Assembly (NCBI RefSeq): GCF_003590095.1 | Contig: NC_039478.1 | Location: 21,142,001-21,206,000 of the forward strand | From: Trichoplusia ni | Lineage: Eukaryota > Arthropoda > Insecta > Lepidoptera > Noctuidae | Direction of reading: 5' to 3' | DNA: 64,000 nucleotides | Shown here: positions 1 through 11,859 of the stretch, piece after piece | How the letters are laid out: the number at the start of each line of letters is the position of its first letter | Numbering within the stretch: the first letter of the stretch is position 1 | Translations under genes and position numbers: made by a program | The notes under the pieces: model-generated | Told to the model about the DNA's origin: nothing | The model's input: only the letters and a program-made list of their open reading frames with translations | Databases searched by the model: none

Positions 1-1632
1 AAGCTATTTGTTGAGTTGAAGAATATACGCATTTGAAAATGTCTATCAGAGAATTCGGATATGACCAAATTTACAATCTACACGGATAGGCCAAGGGTTG
101 AGGATTCCACGCATGTCCATAGAGTCCATGCTTGTGCAGGATAAGTTTGGGCGCTTTTTATGTGTTTCATGTGTCTTGACTGTTTCTGAAACTTCCAGAA
201 AATTCATTAGGGCGCGACTCGTATAAAAAAGCAAATCGTTCATGGCAAAAAAGTCTTTGACCAAACGACTTTAGAAAAAACGTAGTCATTCGTAAATATG
301 GTACTCCTAGTACTTCGATCCTAAAACAAATTACAAAAAGCCGAAACAAAAAGCAAAAAGACTCCGAATAAAAAAAAACTTCTACAGCTAAGTTTCCTCA
401 TTTCCGAACTTTTTGGAGCCACACCAAACACCTCTTTGTAAACTGAAATGGTTAATTGCTTATAAAGAATCTGATTTAAACTCCTCAAGTTTCTGGAATC
501 ATAATGGCGTTGTTAATCCAATTATTGTTACTAATAGAATTCAATGGATCTTGTAACTTGTTCCTCTTTTACTTTGGTCATAAAGTTATTGGTCCGACCT
601 TTGAAAGGGTCAAGTGAACTTGATAAGGTCAAGAGTATTGTGTTCAATATGGGGCCGCGTGTAAAGCTACTTGAGATATTTGCAACATACGTAACCACAG
701 TACAATCAAATGGTGATTGTGTTCGATTTAGTTTCTGATTCTGATATTAAGCGTGACGGTATTTTTAAGAGTTATTTATTTCTTCATTTAAAGAAAGATC
801 TTTTCAGTTTATCTATAAGTAAATGGTAAATTGATAACATTTTTAGAGCCTTTCATTTTGCAGTGTCATATAAGTTCCTCCTGAATGACATGAAAATTGA
901 AGAAGTCGATGAAGATGTATTATCGCTTGCTAAAAAAAGGGTACTCGATTCAAAATAAATTAGAAACTAATTGATCACACAATCAGACAGAATTACAACC
1001 ATAATTCAACCCATAAATCGTAATCCAGATTAATATGTGTGATGTCAATTGTCTAATGATTAGCAAGTTCATATCATATAGAACAAGCGAACTTTGTTAC
1101 ATAATACCCCAGAACTCTATACGAATGAACAGTATATACTTGTAATGTGGGCCTAGCTTCACCTCTTAAGTTGCCGATGTGGAAAAGAGACAACGCTATA
1201 TACCATGTGGTGTACCATCTCGCTTCCACTAATACATAAGTCTTACTTCAAGAGGTAGGTGATGTGATGGGATTTGCCCAGCTTTATCTCTAGCTGTATA
1301 CGTTGGGTTTAGAATTCCTAGAATATCAGATTTGTCTTAGGTGAGTAAAATTTTCTTCTGTAATGGTGGTATATATTCCGCAAAATCCTGATTTCAAACT
1401 ACGGGGATTTTGTCTGTGAATGAGCTAGACCGACTTATTTGGAACTGGTCGGTTTCCAGGAAAATGGTCAATAAGCTGCTTTTTGTATGGATAAAAGGTA
1501 ACCGATGGTGCCTCTAGGAAAAATCTGTAATTCTAGAAAATAGTTTTTACTACTGCAGCTTTCTAATATTTTTCTAGTAAAATTAGGTCAATAATTAAGA
1601 ATTTTATTTATTTAAACTTTTACGTAACTTTT
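1..1632. other. AT-rich unique sequence, no gene seen
   Basis: No long or domain-bearing reading frame and no recognised repeat was found on either strand, apart from the 51-bp palindrome at 1179-1229, listed separately. Short open frames here have no recognisable motifs and are treated as chance. Confidence 0.6.
1179..1229. repeat. ~50-bp palindromic repeat, copy 1
   Basis: Left arm GTGGAAAAGAGAC and right arm CATCTCGCTTCCAC are imperfect inverted complements around a short AT-rich centre. The same design recurs at 16513, 20031 and 23027 with diverged sequence, so this is a dispersed family rather than a one-off hairpin. The family is not identified. Confidence 0.55.
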
Positions 1633-1851
1633 ACATGGTCGAGTGGCGTACGCACCGGTTTCAAGGTGTGGCTAGCTCTGAAGTCCCGGGTTCGATCCCC
1701 GATCGGGTCAATATAAAAATTAACATTTCTACATTGTCTCGGGTCTGAGTGTTTGTGGTACCTTCGTTGTATCTGAATTCCATAACACAAGTGCTTTAGC
1801 AACTTACTTTAGGTTCAGAACAATGTATGTGAAGTTGTCCGCATTTAATTT
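1633..1851 (+). mobile_element. tRNA-derived SINE, family 1, near full length
   Basis: The head has pol III promoter elements: box A TGGTCGAGTGG and box B GGTTCGATCCC, about 50 bp apart. The non-tRNA body (CATTGTCTCGGGTCTG, GGTACCTTCGTTGTATCTGA, CAATGTATGTGA) is shared with the copies at 16657 and 43651. The element is non-coding and would depend on a LINE reverse transcriptase. It is slightly diverged and no clear target-site duplication was seen. The tRNA-like fold makes it a possible false tRNA-gene call. Confidence 0.8.
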
Positions 1852-4083
1852 TACTACTCAATTCCTATTCACTTTTTAAAATTACTGTGAAAGTGGGTTT
1901 TAGTTTAAGATTGAAAGACCTCTATTGGCTATGAAACTTGTTTCACAGAATCCTATTGACTTTACCTTTGAGGACAAAGAAACGACCTTTGAAATGACCT
2001 TATAAGCAAGATGGTTTATAGAGAGCACACGACTCGTAGTCCAGATATTATTCATACATTTTCACAAATGTTATTTCATGCATTTAAGCTAACAGAGTAG
2101 GAGAGTGGAAAGTTCCAAAGCGTAACTTAGTTTTCAGCGAGCGTAATCGCTTTGCAAACACCATAAATTCAGAATTTAGCGAGATTTACAAAAGTTTCTG
2201 ACGGTAATGGTAGATAAATGATTTTGTCTTCATCGAAATCATCAATGATCTAACTTTTTCTAGTATTAAACTGTTTTTATAGTAGTAAAATATACAGCAA
2301 ATTTAGGTTGTATGCCACAACTGATGAGTTGAATTGTAACATTACCAGATATTCATTTACTTTAGAACAAAAAGAATTAAAGTAAAATCCTATTTAAACA
2401 TTGAAATAATCGTTTACTTCTTAAAAAATGATTAAAATTATTTCTCCTCTAGTTCATATTTCACTGCATATGGTATCCGGTGCACCTAAGTTTCATCCAT
2501 CCATCTCTCTCATCCGTCATGCCAGCCTTCGTTTTGAACATATTGTAATTCTTCATACATCCCATCTGTCTTTCTCATGACACACACTTTTACCAACTCT
2601 TCTCGAAAATTCTCTTTGGGTGCAATCAACAAATTAAAAGAAAAGAGCATGTTGATTTAAGTCCGTTGCATTTAATTGGCAGTAAGACATAGGGAAAGCA
2701 GAGAGGAATTACAACTCATTAGAATAAAATAAACGATACCTTCTTTCTACCCTCATTCGTTTTCGACTTCTTCACGATTATTTCTTAGGTTTACGCGAAT
2801 GTTAGACATTGAAATGGCAGGTATCATGGTCACGGGCAGACTGTCCGTGACCATCATACCTGCAAAGGTTTCGAAACGTCGGGAACTAAAATCTAAAATT
2901 AAGCCGCGATAAAATCCGTAAAAGTAGTTTCATTTCAATCTTCACGATTATCTAAGTGGCATGACTGAACTTTCAGTTAATTTGTTCGTCAACGTTAACG
3001 GTCGAGGATTTTTTTAATAATAATATAAATCAACAATTCCTTGACCTCGCTGTAGACCCTTATTAAAACTGATCGAATGACGTATAGTGGTCCGTTGATG
3101 ATAAAATTTAGTACGGTAATATGGAAGAAATCAAAAAGTTGTTTTAAGTTTCATTAAAAAAGTATCACAATCCTACATACTTTCCAGCAAAGTAACAGAA
3201 GGAATTAAAATTAATGATGATGTATTACATGAAAATGAAGTTACATAAGGTTCATTAGAAATAATTAATGATGCACTTAGGAATTGTCTGAGCACACGTT
3301 TAGTAATAGTTATGCTAAAAGAAGTAAGTATTGAGAATGAATTTCAGAAACTAGAACATTAGTTTTCCATTAACGAAGAAATTACTTATCCCTGCGAGCA
3401 GCTATCGGGAGCTGCAACCTTAATTAATAAGTAAGTGTGTAGTAGTATGTCTAATGTAAAACTTTCATCATCACCACAATTGCGAATTAGTTTTATCAAA
3501 CGTGCCAGAGATAACACGCACATAATTAATCCATCTTTTATACAAAACAAACTAAATTAAAATCGCACACTCATTTCGAGACCTATGATGCCACTGACGG
3601 ACTAACAGGTCAAACTTATGTTTAAACACAATCACATCTTGCGTCAGAGGCAAAAATAAACAGTAATTGATTTGATACGAATGACCTTTGCCCCACTTAA
3701 AATGTAGCCTTAATACACCCAAATTCAAGATGCCATTTTTATCGAATAACAATATAATTTTAAAAATTACCCCCCTTATCATATAAGTTTCCCAAAATGT
3801 GATGGCGAACTATTCAAATATTGATCTACTAATACTCAATCAATATTTTACATGTGATAACTATTACTATAAAAGAAAGATTTGATAAGTAACACTTATG
3901 TTCCTGTAACTCAATTGATACAAACATTACTTGTAAAATATACATGTGAATCACTATTAACCGTTACCTAAGCCAATACCGTCCTAGTAAAAACCTATGA
4001 TCTGTCATTACGAAGACTAAGATCAACATACAAACAAACAAATGAATCAGCATTATGTATTGAAGAAAGATCTGTATATTCAC
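1852..4083. other. AT-rich sequence without a gene
   Basis: No supported coding region was seen. The only structured item is the palindrome at 2817-2863. The reading frame on the minus strand at 3552-3782 (76 aa) shows no recognisable motif and is not called a gene. Confidence 0.55.
2817..2863. repeat. 47-bp palindrome
   Basis: GCAGGTATCATGGTCACGG at 2817-2835 pairs with CCGTGACCATCATACCTGC at 2845-2863 with one mismatch, leaving a 9-nt centre that is itself nearly self-complementary. It is GC-richer than its surroundings. A miniature fold-back element or the end of a TIR transposon is plausible; a regulatory hairpin cannot be excluded. Confidence 0.65.
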
Positions 4084-4205
4084 TACGATAGCCCAGTAGT
4101 TAAGGTCACCAAGCCAAACCCACTGAGCACGACGTGTTGCGGGTTCGATCCCCATGTGGAACAAGCATTTGTGATCCAGAATGCTTGTCTGAGAACGACA
4201 CAATT
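4084..4205 (+). mobile_element. tRNA-derived SINE, family 2, copy a
   Basis: The box A-like GATAGCCCAGTAGTT and box B GGTTCGATCCCC are followed by the family-2 body (TGGAACAAGCATTTGTG, then GAATGCTTGTCTGAG). This is a head-and-body fragment, and the later part of the body is lost. Related copies lie at 11540, 15855, 18509, 27145 and 27657. Confidence 0.65.
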
Positions 4206-4516
4206 AAAGACAAAAAGCCGAAAGAATCAAAGTTATTAATGCAGGAGCTGTTAAAAAAAATATGCTTCGTAACCTCTTAGAAAACAACCTCCTTAGATAA
4301 GAAGTTCTACAATGCTAGAGGATTTGAGAATTGCATTATACGAGTAATGAGTTCCTAGACGTTCTTTTAACCTAGTTTCAGAATGGATTTTATCTTAAGA
4401 CTTATAAAGTTCCATTCTGTAAGAATGATTGATTTTACTGTGAGAGTCTTTTGCAATTTGTTGGATTGTAAAAGTAATTGGATTCTATTTTTAACCTAAG
4501 ACACAAAAAAAGTGGT

Positions 4517-4612
4517 GGTATAGGTTTGACGTGTGGCTGTCTGTGGCATCATAGCTTTCGAATGGATTCAGCGATTTCAAGTCTATTTTGTATTAAAGGT
4601 GAATTTTGAAAG
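4517..4612 (+). repeat. Dispersed repeat E, copy 1 (GACGTGT..CTGTCTGTGGCATC)
   Basis: The block GTTTGACGTGTGGCTGTCTG, then GTGGCATCATAGC, GATTCAGCGATT and ATTAAAGGTGAA, is shared in order with 12254-12366. The general type (CTGTCTGT followed by 'nAACCGATTTnnAT') is common in lepidopteran non-autonomous elements. The element class is not resolved. Confidence 0.45.
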
Positions 4613-4864
4613 GAAGAAATTGTATATTGATGACTTAATCAAGTATTTGTAGCGAATTTTATCAATAAAGACTTTTTTTAATATAATATACCTAACTAAC
4701 ACTGGGTATAGTAGTAATATAGTACTGGATCTCTGATTTATCTTAACTTAATATAGATCAAGCCATCGATACCACAATTACCGTCTAAAAACAGATGCAT
4801 CCAAGCCTAAATCAGAAATGTCCTCCGAAATTCAAATGCAATTATATCATCATCCATCACGACC

Positions 4865-5100
4865 TAGCCTTTTTACAATTATGTTGGGTTCGGCTTGAAG
4901 ATTAACCAGACATAGCAAGTAACTGTGTTTTACAAGGAGCGACTGCCTATTTGACCTCCGCAACCCAGTTACCTGGGCAACACGATACCCCTTAATCAGA
5001 CTGATTGTCAGACTTTTCTAGCTTCTCTAGTTAAAGGTGGTCCCACAATTGAACGTGACACCAAGGAACTTATTACGATATATATGGTGAACAGCTGTAG
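4865..5100 (+). mobile_element. TAGCC/GTTGGG retroposon, diverged copy
   Basis: The sequence is collinear with the copy at 19503: CCTAGCCTTTTTACAATTAT, GTTGGGTTCGGC, TGTTTTACAAGGAGCGACTG, CAACCCAGTTACCTGGGCAA and CACGATACCCCTTA. The end is truncated and no target-site duplication was found. It is non-coding, and whether it is a SINE or a LINE 3' fragment is unknown. Confidence 0.65.
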
Positions 5101-6869
5101 TTTAACCACTGACTCCTCAAAAAGGAATTTAAATAAAACTGCAATTGTATACAAGATTCGATTTAGGCTAACACAATAAATTCATCTTCTAAGTAACTAA
5201 TCACTCGGAGATGCTCAATATCTGCCCCGTCATGCATTCCCTATTAGTCAATGTGCCTGAAACCTAAACTAAATAGGAAAACATCAACATAAATTAACAA
5301 TTCAAATTATGGTAGTGATTACGAATCATGAATACAAATAAGCACACGGCAGTCCAAATGCAAACCTAACGCTATACACTTAAGTCTGAAATTACAAGAT
5401 CACAATCTAAACTTAGCGCTGTTTCTGAAGTGTAATCTTAACTCAAGTAAAGAACTCTCTAATCACAAATTACAAACATTTTTTGTCAAAATATTTACAT
5501 TCGACGACAAATACCTGGGTTTTGTGCTCTAAAATCCTGCAATAAAGCTGTTCGGAATATAAAAGAGGACAAGAATGGCCTGAAAACCCTAAAAATCCCT
5601 AAGGGGATCCCTGAAAAAATCTCTCCTGAATATACTCAGGGCTACAAACCATCAGGGAGGTTACATAACATTATTTATGAAGTTTAATAATGAAAACAGA
5701 TGGTTATGTGAAACTGGGTCATCTATTGATGATTGTTTATTTGATATAGTTATAAAGCTTTTAATTTTGACTTGAGATCAAATATTTTACTGTTTCGAAG
5801 CTAAGACAATAGAAATAAGAGTGAATTCTGCAATCCCATCAGAAGTGTCCAATTGTGAACTACATAGCACTTTATGACCTACATACTCTATCAAAAAACG
5901 TTTTCACTAGTACTAACATCATATTCGACTCATAAGCTGCCAGCACTAACTATATTTCTCGCTGAAAATAGTTTTTCTCTGATCTTTACTGCTTCAAATA
6001 GTAATTGCAGTCTGTTCGTCACTACTTTCGTCTATGCTGTCTAAAATCCAGCAAAAATCCCATCCATCACCCATCCAAATGAACCTCATCCATCTTTACT
6101 TTGGACATCGTCTACCTCCACATTTCTAACTAATAAATTAAATGTTTTTCTATCAACACTTAATTTATTATGTAACATTTCCAACTCATGGTTCCCATTT
6201 TCCTGATCACTAAAAGCAATCAAAGTTATAGTAGCTTCTGTTATATCATCAATTACATCTTTATTGACAGCTCAAAATGAAGGCCAACCTAGATCCTAGA
6301 TTATCTCAGCCTTCGAGAAAACCTTGTGCCAATATCCAATACAAAAATGTCCTTAACACGATTTATTTTAATTTCAATTTAAGTACAGTTTGTACTAAAC
6401 TTGCTGCGTTTGTAAAAGTATCGTCAAATCTGATCAATTAGTACAACGATCTCAAAATGAGTGTGGGTATGCATACATAAATTAAATCCGCACCAAAAGA
6501 CACTAAAATGTCTATTCACATGTTGCTGAAGAACCTAAACTAAATATTCCACAAACTATTATCTCCAATAGAAACCTGCATTGAATTAAAAATTAATACA
6601 CTCGTATCAGTAAAGAACTGCAGTTATTGATTTTCTCATTGCTCCAGACAACTGTCGTGGAACTCGAAGCATTTTCACGGACAAAATAGTTTAATAAAGT
6701 CAAATCATGCTGCGCTACTTTCATTTTCACTTACATCCAACCATACCGATGACGTTGCACATGCCTGAAAACCGTAACCTGCGTAACGGACATCCGAAAA
6801 TAGTCCTTAAATAGGTACCGTTTGCGCTTGAAATTCCTGAATGGCTCACCTGATCTCAATTCGAAAGGC
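5101..6869. other. AT-rich sequence, nothing recognised
   Basis: No recognisable coding region, RNA gene or repeat was identified by eye. A short region near 5573-5660 is richer in AAAATCCCTAAGG-like words but has no clear unit structure. Confidence 0.5.
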
Positions 6870-7356
6870 ATGATCAAGCGTGAAAGCCGCCCCTCCCGTG
6901 CAGCTGCCCCGGTCACAGGCACGTCCCACCACCCCTCAACATTGCACGCCAACTAATGCATCGCACACACACTCACACACTGACAGCACACGGAACACCA
7001 CTAGTTTCGTTGTGAATACGGCACAACGACGCAGGTTAGTCGCCAAAGGTGTTTATCATTACGTACGGTATGATCCCGTCTCGTGAAAAACGTTTTCGGA
7101 CGGTTTATGCGACGCGGCGATCGCTGCGAAAGCGAGGTCACTTCTGCCGCTTTACCGCGGCGCGCGCCGCCAGCGCCCCCCGTTGCCATGACTACAGTCC
7201 CGGGCGATATCTGCCCCGGTCCTCATTTGCGAACAAAAACAAAAATAGCAAATTAATTGCGTAATCGTGTGCCGTGAACATTTTTGCTTAGGTTAATTAG
7301 TACATCAAAGGGGTGCAAGTTAAAAATGGATGTGGACGTCGATCACCCATGACGAG
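6870..7356 (+). promoter_or_regulatory. CpG-rich block with candidate first exon
   Basis: This block is markedly richer in CG than its flanks, notably TTTACCGCGGCGCGCGCCGC near 7150. It ends in a short leader with ATGGATGTGGACGTCGATC at 7326 and a 5' splice-site match GAG|GTACGT at about 7355. The ATG frame closes after eight codons, and an alternative ATG at 7349 would read straight into the splice site. In AT-rich insect DNA such blocks are often promoters with first exons. Direction and gene are inferred; an unrelated GC-rich repeat is possible. Confidence 0.3.
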
Positions 7357-7359
7357 GTA

Positions 7360-8436
7360 CGTGTAGATTTAACTTTGGTATTGCCCTTTAGAGGTCGTTC
7401 GTGCGCCAAAAACATGGGTATCCATGAAAATAACAAGTTCACGTCAGGTTTCTTTGTTAAATTTCAAAATAAATGACATTTTGCAAATATCGACGTCCCT
7501 CAGGGAATTTTATCTCTTAGTTCCGAAGGTATGCGTTCAAAGCCACTGGATTAAGTCAAGACTTATTTAATTAATTCTTTGAACTCGTGAAGATATTTTC
7601 TAATAAGGTGAAAGGATTAGTATGCAATAAACGAAGGCAATATGCATTGTAGTAATTAGAGATTAAATTGTAATAAATTATCCGATATTGTTCTTTTGGT
7701 GGTCTGTCTTTGAAATGTTAAATTTAAATTTATTTGCAGGTAGAAAAATAATCTATTTGCAATGGACTTATTAACTCAAACAAATATTAATATAGGGACG
7801 CCCTGATTGAAGTCTCCTTTAGCACTGAATGCTTATGATTATTATTTCTAAATACGTCGTGATCTTAGTATCTTAAAAAAACAAAGTTGCTTCCCCAATA
7901 CGGGAAAATATCGAATAAATTATTGAAATTTTCTTTCTAATCTCTCTGTTCTATTCAATAGGTGTAAATCAAACCAGCATTCAACCTATAGTCCTAAGTA
8001 AGACCCGAGTCCATAAATCGGACGACATTTCTTTTCTTCCTTTCACTACCTCACCAAGCATTTTCCCCTGTGATATTTTCATCAAAACGAATCCAATGGA
8101 TTCTCAGATATTCAGGCATCGCGCAAATGAAAAATGGACCCTAACGTACAATAAGAAATGGACTGTAGGAAGATCTATAGGTGTATGGATCTCTATAGAT
8201 GCGACCCTAAAATATCTCGTGCCCATTCCGATCGTAATAGCCCATTCAGGCTTAGGGAAAAGCCTAAAATTCTGTGTTATTAGTATTGGGAGCATTTCGG
8301 GTCGCGGGTGGAGAGGTAACTTAAATGTGATCTATAATATGTTATAGTATTTATTATTATTACGTTGTTTCTATTGATCTTAAGCGTCAATTTATCAGGC
8401 TCTTAATTTGATTTGAAGTCTTGTCAAAATCTAATA
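7360..8436. other. AT-rich sequence, nothing recognised
   Basis: No supported gene was seen. If the block before it is a first exon, this would be the start of its intron. The overlapping frames at 8096-8347 and 8104-8295 on opposite strands have no identifiable domain. Confidence 0.45.
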
Positions 8437-8654
8437 TCTATACTAATATATAAAGCTGAGGGTTTGTTTGTTTGTTTGTTTGAACGCGCTAATCTCAGGA
8501 ATTATTGGTTCAATATTGAATAATTCTTTTGAATAGACCATTCATCGAGGAAGGTTTTAGGCTATATACCATCACGCTATGACTAATTGGAGCGAAGAAA
8601 AAGTCATAACTTATATCTTCTAACCACGCAGACGAAGTCGCAGGCAACAGCAAA
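8437..8654 (+). mobile_element. Lep1-type mini-Helitron, copy 1 (degraded 3' end)
   Basis: The 5' end reads A|TCTATACTAATATATAAAGC, then a (TTTG)n tract, AACGCGCTAATCTCAGGAA, a middle with CATTCATCGAGGAAGG and ATCACGC, and the tail ACTTATATCTTCTAACCACG with GACGAAGTCGCAGGCAACAG. Helitrons start TC and end CTRR between A and T. Here the expected CTAG end reads CAAA, so the 3' terminus is mutated. It is non-coding and non-autonomous. The family matches copies at 13260, 23571, 24569 and 41990. Confidence 0.85.
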
Positions 8655-8808
8655 GAAAAAAATAAAATTAAAACAATAGTTTTTTCATGTGCTTAACTTT
8701 CCTATCTTTACTTATTTGAATCTCGTTGGAAAATTTTTTTAGAGGCAGATTAACTGAAAATGTGGATTTTCCATAGAGTAGAACATTCCAGCCAAAATTA
8801 TAACACTA

Positions 8809-9013
8809 ATTATAAGAATGTGAGCGAGTTAGTACATATGTGTGGGTTAATGTTTGTTACTTCATCACGCTCAAACAACTAGACCGATTTCGATGAAATT
8901 TGTTATGCCATATGGATTACCAAATAGGCTTACATGTTAAAAGAGGTCGAGGTAATGTGGTTTCGTCAGTTATAAGCCACGTCCAGATGGGAGAAGCTAC
9001 AAGCAACAGCTAA
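8809..9013 (+). mobile_element. Helitron-like element, family D
   Basis: It opens AATTATAAGAATGTGAGCG, continues with GTTTGTTACTTCATCACGCT and ACCGATTTCGATGAAATTTG, and ends GAAGCTACAAGCAACAG followed by CTAA. The ending fits the Helitron CTRR rule and the ACAGCTA tail is shared with the Lep1 type, while the body is different. The 5' boundary is approximate. It is non-coding. Confidence 0.6.
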
Positions 9014-11480
9014 TCAAAATATAAATCTCCTCATTCATTTAATAGTGCAAAAACAGCTGTGTTTTCCTCTGTTTGATTACCGTCGAATACCGTCGCCTCT
9101 CCGAGTACTCGGGCAAAGAGTAATTGGGTTTTTCAATTACAAAGCCCCGGTCTGTTTTCACCCCACTTTTACAACTTTAAATATTGCGGCGATTTTCCGT
9201 TGTCCTTATTTCCCTAAAGACAAACCGTCACATTGTCCTCCAGATACAGATCTCCACGCAAGAACCTACCGCCTGCTATCTCACCTTTTAATAAAGATGA
9301 TAGGACATAACAGTCTGACTATTGTTATATCTTTTGTGGGAGGTTGTATACCTGTGATAGCGGGGTCTCTGGAGACACGTATGTACGAAATTTAGGACAA
9401 TGGAACTTGGCCAAGTAGATTACTTGTATAATGTTATGGGTAATTTGAATTGTGGAACGGAGTTTTTGAATTAGGAATGGATTTTTTATTGTTAGTTAGG
9501 ATGTTGATCTCGTTTTAATCCTTTTTGCAATCAGCTGAGGCTTAGTAATTATGGCTCACATAAACTATAACCTTTTTGACTGAAACAGCGTAAAACTGAA
9601 TATTCTTACATGACTCAAATATAAAAACAGGTTGAATTTTAAATTATCAAAATTTAAAACGTTTAAATTCTTAATTCAGTTGAATAAAACTAAGAGACAA
9701 TTTTCCACAAGAAGGTCAGTTGCAGTCAGTATAAAAAGTACCTAATTATACTATGGTACCACTGACACATGGCACGCTCTGCAGCGGTTGATAAGTGACG
9801 TTTGAATAATGTTCCGTGTTTGCCAACTTCGCTCGTACGTGGGATTAGATGACGTCACATATGCGCGTGTAGCACTTCTGTGTTTTAACCGATAAAGTTT
9901 ATACTGTGAGGATGAATATCGATGAAAAATAGCATAATTGTCGGTTTAAGAACAATCTTAGACTGAGATTACGAGTTTTCCAATGAGTTTCAAAAACGAA
10001 TCTTGGATCTACCCTACAAGATAGATTTTTGTTTAACTGTTACTGTCTCAATGCAGGGGAAAGGTTTCACTTCGATTCCTCCACTCTGTCCTGTTTATTT
10101 CTATGAGAACTGTATCTGTTCCGTCTGTCTGTCTGTCTAAGAATACGACTAGGTCTAAATAATTATTTTCGTATTGTTACGTAAGTTTGTCATATATACC
10201 AAGGTTTATTTTAGGTGACTTACTACGAAGCTTTTTTGCAGACATTGCAAGACACAAACAGAATCTATCAAGCAGCTCCTACACTCTTAGCACGAATACT
10301 ATTGTAAAAGTATTGATAACTACTACCTACTACTACACTCCGAGGATATTTGTGGCCGTATACACAAACTAGACTTAGATAAAGTCCCTTTTAAATATTA
10401 TTCTATATGATATCTGTAAGACTGTCAAGTGTCGCTTTAGTATGGAGATTGTCAACTAAAAACTTAAATCTCCATTCAAATAATGACGTTTCGATATGAA
10501 TACCTATTGATGAATCTGTTTCGACATTGTCCATGTCATTGTTATTTTTATAACAAAAAGACCCCGCAGTAACGAATTGAAACCTTGTATCGCAGGGGAT
10601 TTTACAAACATTTAAGTCACATGCACATGAACAAGTATTCGCGGATCATACAATTGATAGTCGCATGGGCAGAGATAGAACCCGCGAGGCGCCGTGCACA
10701 GTGCAGCAGTGGGGTGGTGTGGCAGTGGTGTCGACCTCATCCATTTTGATTCCAATCAACTTAAATATTAATTTAGATGTTCGTTCGTTTGTCTTGTAAA
10801 CAAGGACTGGAAGTTTCCCCGTCCTATGAAGTCACTTGCGCTGAAACTTTAAATTTACTTTCGAAGTTTTCAGCATTATTAATTAGTACTACACACTCTT
10901 GTTCTCGCAATGTTGGGATAAGGGTAAAACGTTACCGAAAGGTAAACTCGGTTTTCGAAACTGAAATAGCATTTTTCGGTCTGTTTTCTTTTGCTCGTAA
11001 AAGGTAAATGAAAAGGCTTGGAGAAAATTTTGCAATAGAAGAGAAATTGAATATCTTGCTCTTGGACTTTTTGCTCAACTCGAAAGAACTGGATGAACTT
11101 GAGAAAGCAACAACTAAATCATAGACTTTCTTATCCAAAGAACTCTTCAGAAGATTAAAGAATATCTTTAGTATGTACCAAAAAACAAGTATTCCGTTTT
11201 TACATTTTCGTCCAGATTTATTTACCAAGTTTATTTAATTCAGATAAAAATCGGACCTAGGCTATTTTAAACAAAAAGTCCTTTGAAAAAGCTAGTGAAA
11301 TAGCCTTGGCTAAAACAAAGCTCGGATTCTGGCAAAAAATTGAGGTTGCAAAGCGCGGTATACTGCAGTCCCAAACTAACTTTAGGTCAAATATACGGCG
11401 AAGCGCAACACTAATAAAATTGCGTTGCATTGGGGCCGCCTGTTCTAGTACATACGTCTGCTTTGCATACAGAAGATTTT
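9014..11480. other. Mostly unique sequence
   Basis: No domain-bearing gene was seen. A 116-aa frame at 9045-9395 on the plus strand begins just beyond the preceding Helitron and has no recognised motif. A perfect CRE/ATF palindrome TGACGTCA is at 9850-9857. The stretch at 10680-10735 is GC-richer (CCGTGCACAGTGCAGCAGTG) but has no assignable function. Confidence 0.45.
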
Positions 11481-11483
11481 TAG

Positions 11484-11552
11484 TACAAGAAAGAGGAAGA
11501 CCGAAAAAGAGATGGATATTGTGAGAGAGAAAGGAATGATCGCTAGGATTTA
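11484..11552 (+). pseudogene. Relic of a LINE C-terminus (RTE-like GRPKKRW motif)
   Basis: One frame reads RGRPKKRW and then hits a stop; the next frame continues MDIVREKGMIA. Together these resemble the C-terminal signature 'GRPKxRWxDxVxxDM' seen in RTE-type endonuclease/reverse transcriptases common in Lepidoptera. A frameshift lies between the two pieces and nothing further upstream is recognisable, so this is a dead fragment if the match is real. It sits directly upstream of a family-2 SINE. Confidence 0.4.
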
Positions 11553-11704
11553 TTTCAAGCCAAATCCAATGTGAATGTCGTGTCGCGGATTCGATCCCCG
11601 CGTATTGCAAGCATTTGTCGGGTCCATGAATGCTAATTCCGGGTCTGGGTGTCTTTGTGCACGTGATTTTTATGTTTGTGAAATCCCCGCGATACAGGGA
11701 TTAA
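11540..11704 (+). mobile_element. tRNA-derived SINE, family 2, copy b
   Basis: Box B GATTCGATCCCC is followed by the family body: GCAAGCATTTGTCGGG, GGGTCTGGGTGTCTTTGTGC and TGTGAAATCCCCGCGATACA. The box A region is eroded. The body agrees with copies at 15855 (minus strand), 18509 and 27657. Confidence 0.65.
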
Positions 11705-11789
11705 AATCGTTCGCCTCAGCCTCGTTTTTCTGTCGGTGTATGGCAATGCGTTGCAATCCTTCGTACATAGATCTAAAGCCGGATTTAAA

Positions 11790-11814
11790 ACATACATATA
11801 TATATATATATCGA
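11790..11814. repeat. AT dinucleotide microsatellite
   Basis: An ACATATATATATATAT tract. A simple repeat with no further signal. Confidence 0.8.
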
Positions 11815-11859
11815 ATCAGGTAAGGTATAAATAACAACAGTATCAGAAGCATAGAAAAA

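Noticed and set aside
8460..8485. (TTTG)n as a stand-alone microsatellite
   Set aside because: It is an integral part of the Lep1-type Helitron 5' region and recurs at the same place in each copy.
9045..9395. 116-aa plus-strand frame
   Set aside because: No recognisable motif or splice context; it starts just beyond a Helitron.
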